DNA of 64,000 bases from Alphaproteobacteria bacterium (GTDB lineage Bacteria; Pseudomonadota; Alphaproteobacteria; Rhizobiales; Hyphomicrobiaceae), in contig JAGVSR010000127.1 in the NCBI GenBank assembly GCA_019137195.1, positions 28,204 to 92,203 of the forward strand, written 5' to 3'. Numbering within the stretch: position 1 is the stretch's first letter; the number at the start of each line of letters is the position of its first letter. The position numbers were made by a program, and so were the translations under genes. This document shows, in pieces, positions 28,944-35,495 of the stretch. The notes under the pieces were generated by a model. It searched no databases, was not told where the DNA came from, and saw only the letters and a program-made list of their open reading frames with translations.

Positions 28944-29312
28944 ATGCGGACCATTAGAATTCTCGTTGTCGACGATTGCGATCAGGACCGCGAGTTCCTG
29001 TCCGGGGTGGCACGCTCCTCGGCCGGCCCGCATGCATCGATCGACACGGCGGCAACGTTCGAGAAGGCGGTGAGCGCGGTCGCGCGTGCGGCCTACGACC
29101 TCATCCTGCTCGACGACGACCTCGGCAAAGGCACCAACGCCTTCATCAGCGTCGTTACGCTCCGGGCCGCGGGCCACGTGAGCAACATCATCGTCACCGG
29201 CGGCGAGCTTCGTGAGAAGCGGCGCGACGAGCTCTCGCGTGCCGGCGTCAGCGAGTATCACGTCAAAACCGAGCTCACGGCCGACATCGTGGGGCGCGCG
29301 CTGGCGGCCTGA
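28944..29312 (+). CDS. Stand-alone receiver-domain response regulator
   Basis: 122 residues, a single CheY-like receiver with no output domain. The acidic pocket is Asp10-Asp11 (VVDDCDQD), the phospho-acceptor is Asp57 in DLILLDDDLG, the Thr/Ser switch is in IIVTGGE and the conserved Lys is in EYHVKTE. GGGAG lies 11 bases before the ATG. The cognate kinase is not adjacent. It lies 99 bases after ppdK on the same strand, possibly by read-through. It may act by protein-protein contact; the output is unknown. Confidence 0.85.
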   Translation: MRTIRILVVDDCDQDREFLSGVARSSAGPHASIDTAATFEKAVSAVARAAYDLILLDDDLGKGTNAFISVVTLRAAGHVSNIIVTGGELREKRRDELSRAGVSEYHVKTELTADIVGRALAA

Positions 29313-29484
29313 AAATAGTCGGGCCGGACCGCGACCGTACCACAGCCCTCGACGCGCGGGGCTTAGTATTCCAGACGCTGATCGAGACGTGTCCTCGACC
29401 TGTCGTTGGGTACTCCAGGGAAATCCCACCTCGCCTAGTCAGTCCGGCAGAGTGATGGAAACGACGTCACGATCCCTCCAAACC

Positions 29485-29706
29485 TCACACCATCCGATCG
29501 TCCTGGCGGTCGAGCTGATCGAGCGTCGGCTGACGAGTGCGCGGCCCGGGGTTCTTCGGTGTCAGAATGAGCGCGATGACGAGTGGCGGGAACAAAAAGC
29601 ACCACGCAGCCCAGGAGTTCCAGTCGCGGTTCTTGGCGGGCGCGATCATGGCCGCGAGTATCGCGGACGAGATGGCGATAGCACCCCAGATGACGACGTA
29701 CTTCAT
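29485..29706 (-). CDS. Small two-helix membrane protein
   Basis: 73 residues from ATG 29706, which has GAGG directly upstream; an in-frame ATG at 29772 would add 22 residues. Two transmembrane helices are seen: VVIWGAIAISSAILAAMIA and AAWCFLFPPLVIALILT, with the tryptophan-rich connector NRDWNSWAAW between them. The tail is hydrophilic (RQPTLDQLDRQDDRMV). Family not recognised. Confidence 0.6.
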   Translation of the reverse strand: MKYVVIWGAIAISSAILAAMIAPAKNRDWNSWAAWCFLFPPLVIALILTPKNPGPRTRQPTLDQLDRQDDRMV

Positions 29707-29856
29707 GATCCTCGAACCCACTGCCCGAGCCTGTTCCATTGGCTCCAGCCAACCCGAAACATGCGCAGTCATTGGGGCAATTTCAAGCAGGACACTGGCC
29801 GGACCACAACTTTCCCGCGCGTCTTGAAGCCGTTGACCGTGATAGCGTTAACGCAT

Positions 29857-31143
29857 TCAAGGCCTGCGGCCGGCCGCAGCGACGGCCAACCGGCCAGGTA
29901 GGTCGACCGTAAACACGTTACCAGCCGCCGTCCGTCCGAGGTAGGCTACCTCGCCGCCATGGCGCCTTGCGATCTGGCGCACGAGGGCGAGCCCGAGGCC
30001 GGTCCCGGCCGACCCGGCGCCGGCGCCGCGCCGGAACGCCTCGAACATCCCGGACTGCTCGTCGGGCGCCACGCCCGGCCCCTGGTCGGTGACGGTGAGC
30101 GTCGCTCCGCTGCCGCCGGCGCGGACGACATGCACCGAGACTGGCGGCTTGCCGTGCCGCGTCGCATTTTCGATGAGGTTGCGGACCAGGCGGCGCAGAA
30201 GCCGCGGATCTCCCGTGATGACGGCTGGCTCGCCTGACACCGCGCATGCAGAATAGCGCACGGCCTCCTCGGCGGCCAGTCCGAGCAGATCGACCTCCTC
30301 GGCATGGTCAAGCGTCTCGACGGCATCGAGGCGGCTCGAGAGCAGGATCTCGTCGATGAGACCGTCCAGCTCGGCAATGTCACGGGCGATCTCGGTCTGG
30401 CGTGCAGGGTCGGGCCTTCCGTCGAGCATCTCGAGGCCGAGCCTGATCCGCGCGAGCGGCGTCCGGAGCTCGTGCGAGGCATTCGCCAGCAGCATCTTGT
30501 GGGCGCCGACGAGGGCCTCGATGCGCTCGGCCGCGCGATTGAAGCTTTGCGCCAGGCCTGCGATCTCGTCTCGGCCCTCGACCGCGACCCGCGTCTTGAG
30601 ATCGCCTCGGCCCAGCGCCACGACGCCGGCCTCGAGCCGCTCGAGCCGTCCGGTCACGCGGCGCACGATCGGGTAAGCCCCGAGCGCGACCCCTGCGGCG
30701 ATGGCGCCCAGAAAGCCGATAAGCCCGATCGCCGGATGCACGGGCGGGCGGTGGCGCGGCGCACGCATGACGAGCCAGCGCCCGTCGTCGAGCGAGATCG
30801 ACCATGCGTGGCCGCGCGGAATGTGCATCCATCCGCCGCTTTCGCGCCAGTCCTTCGGCGGCGGCAGCGGCTCGCCGGCGGCAGCGATCGGCCTCAGAGT
30901 GGTGTCGAAGAGAGCGAGGTCGGTCTTCAGCGCCTTTGCGAATTTCTCGAGCGCCGCTTTCTGCACGGCGGCCGGCTCGGTAGCCGCCGGCAGCACGGCA
31001 CCTGCGATCTCGCCCGCGAATTGAAAGGCACTCTCGGCCGGCGAAGCGCGCGCTGCGAGCCGCCACATGAGGCCGGCCGCCGCCACGACGATGAGGAGGC
31101 TCACGATCACCGTCAGGTACACCTGGACGTAAAGGCGCTTCAT
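29857..31143 (-). CDS. Cpx-like envelope-stress sensor histidine kinase
   Basis: 428 residues. Two transmembrane helices (about 8-27 and 143-163) flank a periplasmic sensor of some 110 residues. HAMP (RLEAGVVALGRGDLKTRV) follows, then the dimerisation domain with phospho-His224 in NASHELRTPLAR and the ATPase domain with N box NLIENATRHG, G1 DQGPGVAPDE and G2 GTGLGLALV. The layout resembles CpxA/RstB-type kinases. It starts 35 bases after its regulator gene and is co-oriented with the Spy/CpxP-like gene, a typical Cpx-regulon member, which supports an envelope or metal-stress role. Confidence 0.92.
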   Translation of the reverse strand: MKRLYVQVYLTVIVSLLIVVAAAGLMWRLAARASPAESAFQFAGEIAGAVLPAATEPAAVQKAALEKFAKALKTDLALFDTTLRPIAAAGEPLPPPKDWRESGGWMHIPRGHAWSISLDDGRWLVMRAPRHRPPVHPAIGLIGFLGAIAAGVALGAYPIVRRVTGRLERLEAGVVALGRGDLKTRVAVEGRDEIAGLAQSFNRAAERIEALVGAHKMLLANASHELRTPLARIRLGLEMLDGRPDPARQTEIARDIAELDGLIDEILLSSRLDAVETLDHAEEVDLLGLAAEEAVRYSACAVSGEPAVITGDPRLLRRLVRNLIENATRHGKPPVSVHVVRAGGSGATLTVTDQGPGVAPDEQSGMFEAFRRGAGAGSAGTGLGLALVRQIARRHGGEVAYLGRTAAGNVFTVDLPGRLAVAAAGRRP

Positions 31144-31178
31144 GGCAGGCTGCCGGAGATGTGTGTCATCGCGCTTGC

Positions 31179-31865
31179 TCAATCCTGCGCCTTGGCGAAT
31201 ACGTAACCGGCGCCACGCACCGTCAGGATGCGGCGCGGCTCCTTGGGATCGTCCTCGATCAGCGCACGGATCCGGGAGATGTGGACGTCGATCGAGCGGT
31301 CGAAGGCCTCGAGCGAGCGGCCGTGCATGAGATCCATGATCGCCTCGCGCGAGAGCACGCGGCCGGCGTGCTCGGCAAGCACCACGAGCAGATCGAGCTG
31401 ATAGCCGGTGAGATCGAGGGCCTCGCCGTCGAGGCGGGCCTGGCGGGCAGCCTTGTCGATCTCTAGACGCCCGAAGCGGAGCGCGTCGGCGGCAGGACCC
31501 TGACGTCCGCGGCGCAGGATGGCACGCAGACGCGCCAGGAGCTCGCGCGGCTCGAACGGCTTCGGCAGGTAGTCGTCGGCTCCGAGCTCGAGACCAACGA
31601 TCCGGTCCATGGCGTCGCCGCGCGCGGTCAGCATGAGGATCGGGGTCGCGGCCTTGGCGCGCACATTCCGGCACACCTCGAGGCCGTCGATGCCGGGCAG
31701 CATGAGGTCGAGCACAATGGCATCGAACGTGTCGCGGGCGTGCATGGCAAGGGCCTTTTCGCCCGAGGAAGCCCATTCGACGCGGAAGCCCGCCCCGCCG
31801 AGATAGTCGCGGACCATCCCGGCGAGGCGGCTGTCGTCTTCCACGAGCAGAATCTTCTCGGTCAT
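31179..31865 (-). CDS. OmpR/PhoB-family response regulator (CpxR-like)
   Basis: 228 residues. An N-terminal receiver with Asp10-Asp11, phospho-Asp53 in IVLDLMLPGIDG and Lys at YLPKPF, followed by an OmpR-type winged helix (LTGYQLDLLVVLAEHAGRVL, DRSIDVHISRIRALI, TVRGAGYVF). The partner kinase gene lies 35 bases downstream and the Spy/CpxP-like gene ends 10 bases upstream, so all three form one unit, probably controlled by the regulator itself from the region before 32432. Confidence 0.95.
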   Translation of the reverse strand: MTEKILLVEDDSRLAGMVRDYLGGAGFRVEWASSGEKALAMHARDTFDAIVLDLMLPGIDGLEVCRNVRAKAATPILMLTARGDAMDRIVGLELGADDYLPKPFEPRELLARLRAILRRGRQGPAADALRFGRLEIDKAARQARLDGEALDLTGYQLDLLVVLAEHAGRVLSREAIMDLMHGRSLEAFDRSIDVHISRIRALIEDDPKEPRRILTVRGAGYVFAKAQD

Positions 31866-31874
31866 GACGAGAGA

Positions 31875-32432
31875 CTAATCACGGTCGCGCTGCTTGTGCC
31901 AGCCGGGACCGCCGAACGGCGGCATGTGGTCGGCGAACTCCTTCCTCTGCTCGGGTGTCAGCACCTCGGCGGCATCGGTGATCGCCGTCGCCATCCGCTT
32001 TGTGAGTGCGTCGACGTTGGCGACCTGCTCGGTCCTCAGCGCCTCGACTGCGGCGCGGTCCACGGTGGGAGCGGCCAGAAGATCGCGGGCCTTCTTGCGT
32101 CCATCGACAAGCTTCTCGCGCAGCGGCAGGAGATCCTTCACGGCGCCCTTGGCGATGGTCTCGAGCTTGGTCTTCTGCTCGTCGGAGGCCTTGACGTCGC
32201 GGGCGATGAACCCCGCCATGCGCTCCGCGCCTCGTTCCGCCACGGCCGGGTCGACTGTGCCCATCATGAAGCCGGGGCCGTGGTGGCGCATGTGCCAAAA
32301 GAAGGCGGCCTTGGAAGCGGCGGCGCCGGCGAAGGCGGAGACCAGAACCAACGCCGTAATGCCGAGCGGCTTCTTCCAGTTGAAGCCGCCGGTGCGGGCC
32401 TGCTCCGGAGCGGGGGTGGTCGTTTCGGTCAT
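31875..32432 (-). CDS. Spy/CpxP-like periplasmic stress protein
   Basis: 185 residues. A transmembrane or uncleaved signal segment (ALVLVSAFAGAAASKAAFF, about residues 28-46) is followed by HMRHHGPGFMMG and a long helical domain with the family's LTxxQ-type motifs (VKASDEQKTKLETIAKGA; AEVLTPEQRKEFADHM). His and Met residues near both ends (MRHHGPGFMMG; PPFGGPGWHKQ) suggest metal binding, as in CpxP/Spy/CnrX relatives. E. coli Spy is a chaperone, CpxP a repressor of CpxA. The stop is 10 bases before the regulator gene. The start MTETTTPAP is chosen over an upstream in-frame ATG without homology. Confidence 0.88.
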   Translation of the reverse strand: MTETTTPAPEQARTGGFNWKKPLGITALVLVSAFAGAAASKAAFFWHMRHHGPGFMMGTVDPAVAERGAERMAGFIARDVKASDEQKTKLETIAKGAVKDLLPLREKLVDGRKKARDLLAAPTVDRAAVEALRTEQVANVDALTKRMATAITDAAEVLTPEQRKEFADHMPPFGGPGWHKQRDRD

Positions 32433-32691
32433 CTTGATCAATCCTTGCTTCTGCTGAGATCTGTGGCTGCGGATCCCTTGGGTCCATTGCCTGGAGCACA
32501 ATCTCGGGCAGCGCCGTTTCGGGTCTCTCTCCGCCGGGTAAAGTTTTGTAAAGCCGCGCTGGTTCGCTGTGGCCCCCGGGTCACGCGGCGACCCATATCC
32601 GGAGCGCTCCCGCGTCCCGGGTTGCCGTTCCCAGCCGGGCGGTGTTCAGTCGGCCGCGGTTGGTGGGCTCTGCGGATCGGGGGATCGCGGC

Positions 32692-33204
32692 ATGCGTAGC
32701 TTGTTGGTCGTTGCGGCTGTCGCCGCCGGGCTTGTCGTCTCGCCCCGCCTTGCCCGCGCCGAGGACGCACCGTCCCCGGCCGACGCCCGCCTCGCAACCT
32801 GGACCTCGGCTCTCGACGCCATTGACATGTCGATCGGCGTCGGCACCGCGGGCGACGTGCCCGTCAGCATCGTCTGCATCTTCGCCTCGCCCGCCTGCGA
32901 GGCGGCCAAGCGCGTTGCCCAGCGCGCGGTCATGAGCTACCGCCGCGTCGCCATGCGGTCGTGGAAGGCGCGCGGCATGAAGCTGCCGCCCAAGTGCTTC
33001 AACTTCGAGATCGACGGCGGCCAGATCGACCGCGTCGTGGCGGCCTACGAGCGCGCGCGGCCGAACCTCGACCGGGGCGGCACGTATCTCCTCACCGCCT
33101 ACGATCTCCTGGGCTACGGCTTTATCCCCGTCAACGACCTCGAGTGCCAGGACGTCGCGCGAGCCGAGATCTTGCGCGTGCGCGGCATGTCCGAGGGGCT
33201 TTGA
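32692..33204 (+). CDS. Secreted protein of unknown function
   Basis: 170 residues with a signal peptide (MRSLLVVAAVAAGLVVSPRLARAEDA, cleavage near ARA-ED). The mature part is mixed alpha/beta with four cysteines (SIVCIFASPAC, PPKCFNFEIDG, LECQD) that could form two disulfides. A GGGGGATCG run precedes the ATG at 32692; the same frame is open for 40 codons upstream but gives no plausible protein. I do not recognise a family. It is divergent from the Cpx-like unit and convergent with the 706-residue membrane protein. Confidence 0.75.
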   Translation: MRSLLVVAAVAAGLVVSPRLARAEDAPSPADARLATWTSALDAIDMSIGVGTAGDVPVSIVCIFASPACEAAKRVAQRAVMSYRRVAMRSWKARGMKLPPKCFNFEIDGGQIDRVVAAYERARPNLDRGGTYLLTAYDLLGYGFIPVNDLECQDVARAEILRVRGMSEGL

Positions 33205-33231
33205 GCTCGCCAGCGAATTGAAGGCCGGCCC

Positions 33232-33274
33232 CCTCGCCCGGACCCGTCCCACCGGGGAGTAGGTCCGGGGGAGG
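33232..33274. terminator. Long inverted repeat between convergent genes
   Basis: Arms CCTCGCCCGGACC (33232-33244) and GGTCCGGGGGAGG (33262-33274) pair over 13 bases with one mismatch around a 17-base loop. It sits between the stops of two convergent genes and could end transcripts from both sides, although no T run follows. The left arm and its flank (GGCCCCCTCGCCCGG) recur at about 55422, just after another gene, so it may be a dispersed repeat. Confidence 0.5.
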
Positions 33275-33289
33275 ATTGACGCGAGCCGC

Positions 33290-35410
33290 CTACTTCCCTT
33301 CGCGCCACCACGCGGCGGCGAGGAGGGCGAGCAGGGCTGTGAGCGCCAGGAGCCCTGTGAACATCGGCGTCAGCCTGACGCCCTTGGTGAGGAAAGCCTC
33401 GCGGTCCTTGAGACCCATCCAGCCGGAGCCGGCGAGGACTTTCGCATCGGCCAGCATCGAGATACGCGGCACATCGACCGCGTCGGGCGCGCCACCCTTG
33501 GCGCGGGTCCAGAACACGCCGCCGCCGGTCGCCTCGACGAGCGGCTTCAAATTGTCCGGAGTCGCCGTCACCTCGCTCATTTCGCGCGGATCCTCGGCGC
33601 CGGCATGGGCAACCGCCGTCAAGGGGCCGGACGGACTTTTGCTCTCGGCCTTGTAAAGGCCGGGCAACTTGGCGTCGACGGTGGTCTTCCAGATGCCCGG
33701 GCCCGCCGCCTCGAGCATGAGCTCGCTCTTCTCGCCGCCCGGGCCCGCCAGCGTCACCGGCTCGACCTTCTCCTCCATCGAGTGACGCTCGAGCGTGATC
33801 TTCATGCCCGCGACCGAGGCGAGCAGACGCTCCTCCTCGAGCTCAGGCTCCTTCATCAGCCAGTGCGCCAGGCGGCGCAGGAGATCGGTATGCGGCCCGC
33901 CGCCCTCGTAGCCGCGCGCCCACAGCCAGGCCTGATCGGAGGTCAGAAGCGCTACTCGCCCCTTGCCCTTACGGTCGAGAATGAGAAGCGGCTTGTCCTC
34001 GGCGCCACTCATGACGACGCGGCCGCGCCCGGGCCTGACCTCGGCCTGGCGGAACCAGCGGCCCCACGAGGGCTGGGCATTGGGATCGGCAGCGTTAGAC
34101 CCCGGAAGAGACGCCGTGACGGGGTGCTTGACCCCGTCGCTCGTGATCTTGGCCTTGAATGGCCCTTCGATGACCCGTCCGGTCGGACCGGCCGGAAGCG
34201 CAGGCGCGAGCGGCGTCCGGTAGACGCTCGTCTGGCTGGCGTAATCGTCGCCGCCGGCGACCAGCAGCGCGCCGCCGTGACCATCCACGTAGCGCTGGAT
34301 GTTGTCGTAGTAGAGCAGCTGCAGAATGCCACGATGCTCGTACCGGTCGAAGATGATGAGATCGAACTCGTTGATCTTGTCCGAAAACAGCTCCTTGGTC
34401 GGAAACTGGATGAGAGACAGTTGATTGATCGGCGTGCCGTCCTGCTTCTCGGGCGGACGCAGAATGGTGAAGTGGACGAGGTCGACCGCGGCGTCGGATT
34501 TCAGAAGGTTGCGCCAAGTGCGCTCGCCGGCGTGTGGAACGCCGGAGACGAGCAGCACACGCAGGTTCTCGCGCACGCCCTCCGCGGACAGGACCGCCCG
34601 ATTGTTCGCAGGCGTCAGCTCGCCCTCGGCTGCCGGCAGCTCGACCTCGATGATGTTGGTGCCGGCATGCGGGAACGGCATGTCGATGGAGACCGGCTTG
34701 CCGATCTCGGCAGTACGCTTCTCGTCGGAGCGGCCTTCACGGCGGATGTTGAGGGTGACGGAAGTCCGCTCGCCCGTCCGGTCGCCGGTCTCGTGGACCA
34801 CGATCTCGATGTCGCGCGTCTGGCCGACGAGCCCGTACCGCGGCGCCTTCAAGACTTCGATGCGCCGGTCGAACTCGCCAGGCGTGCCGGTGAGTAGCGC
34901 ATGCACGGGCGCGTCGAAGCCGAGCGCCGCCGCGGTCTTCGGCACGTCGTGGACCTCGCCGTCGGTGACCATGATGACGCCGGCGAGGCGGTCGGGCGGC
35001 GTGTCGGCGAGCGCCTTGTTGAGCTCCGCGAAGAGCGGTGTGCCGCGCGCCGACGCGTCGTTGCTCGGACGCGCAGCCTCGACCCAGCGCACCTCCAGGT
35101 TCTTGACCCCCTTGAGGCGCTCGTCGAGCGCTTTCCTGATCGCGGCAGCCTGCTCTGGCCTTCGCTCGAGCGCCTGGCTCGTGCTCTCATCGACGAGAAC
35201 GAGCGCGATATTGGCGAGGCTCTCGCGCTCTTCTTCGCGAAGCGTCGGATTGAGCAGCGCCAGGATCAGCGCGCAGAGCGCAGCCGCGCGTAAGGCGGCG
35301 CCGCGGCTGCGGCGAGCAAAGAGCAGCGCCACAAGCGCCATCGCAATCGCCCCCGCCGCCCACAGGAGCGGAACCGGCAGCACGGGCGCGAGGTCGATGG
35401 ACCAGCTCAT
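33290..35410 (-). CDS. Large membrane-anchored protein, glutamine-amidotransferase-like fold
   Basis: 706 residues. Two N-terminal transmembrane helices (about 11-32 and 39-55), a long extracytoplasmic part and one C-terminal helix (MFTGLLALTALLALLAAAWW). VLVDESTSQALE and GVIMVTDGEVHD look like a degenerate von Willebrand A domain. LRVLLVSGVPHAGERTWRNLLK and the later HGGALLVAGGDDYASQ resemble the flavodoxin-like class I amidotransferase fold used by these proteins without catalysis. It is the last gene of moxR-DUF58-(BatA/DUF4159)-this gene, 85 bases after the previous stop. Function unknown; probably works with the MoxR ATPase at the membrane. Confidence 0.8.
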   Translation of the reverse strand: MSWSIDLAPVLPVPLLWAAGAIAMALVALLFARRSRGAALRAAALCALILALLNPTLREEERESLANIALVLVDESTSQALERRPEQAAAIRKALDERLKGVKNLEVRWVEAARPSNDASARGTPLFAELNKALADTPPDRLAGVIMVTDGEVHDVPKTAAALGFDAPVHALLTGTPGEFDRRIEVLKAPRYGLVGQTRDIEIVVHETGDRTGERTSVTLNIRREGRSDEKRTAEIGKPVSIDMPFPHAGTNIIEVELPAAEGELTPANNRAVLSAEGVRENLRVLLVSGVPHAGERTWRNLLKSDAAVDLVHFTILRPPEKQDGTPINQLSLIQFPTKELFSDKINEFDLIIFDRYEHRGILQLLYYDNIQRYVDGHGGALLVAGGDDYASQTSVYRTPLAPALPAGPTGRVIEGPFKAKITSDGVKHPVTASLPGSNAADPNAQPSWGRWFRQAEVRPGRGRVVMSGAEDKPLLILDRKGKGRVALLTSDQAWLWARGYEGGGPHTDLLRRLAHWLMKEPELEEERLLASVAGMKITLERHSMEEKVEPVTLAGPGGEKSELMLEAAGPGIWKTTVDAKLPGLYKAESKSPSGPLTAVAHAGAEDPREMSEVTATPDNLKPLVEATGGGVFWTRAKGGAPDAVDVPRISMLADAKVLAGSGWMGLKDREAFLTKGVRLTPMFTGLLALTALLALLAAAWWREGK

Positions 35411-35495
35411 GAGCGAGCCTCGCGAAGCTGCCCGTTCTCCTCGCCCTTGCGGGCAGGGAATATGCCCGTCGTGGAGTCTGGTTCGAGTCTCATCC

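Noticed and set aside
35470..35484. GGTTCGAGTCTC resembling a tRNA T-arm
   Set aside because: No acceptor stem, D-arm or anticodon arm can be drawn around it in the 85-base gap.
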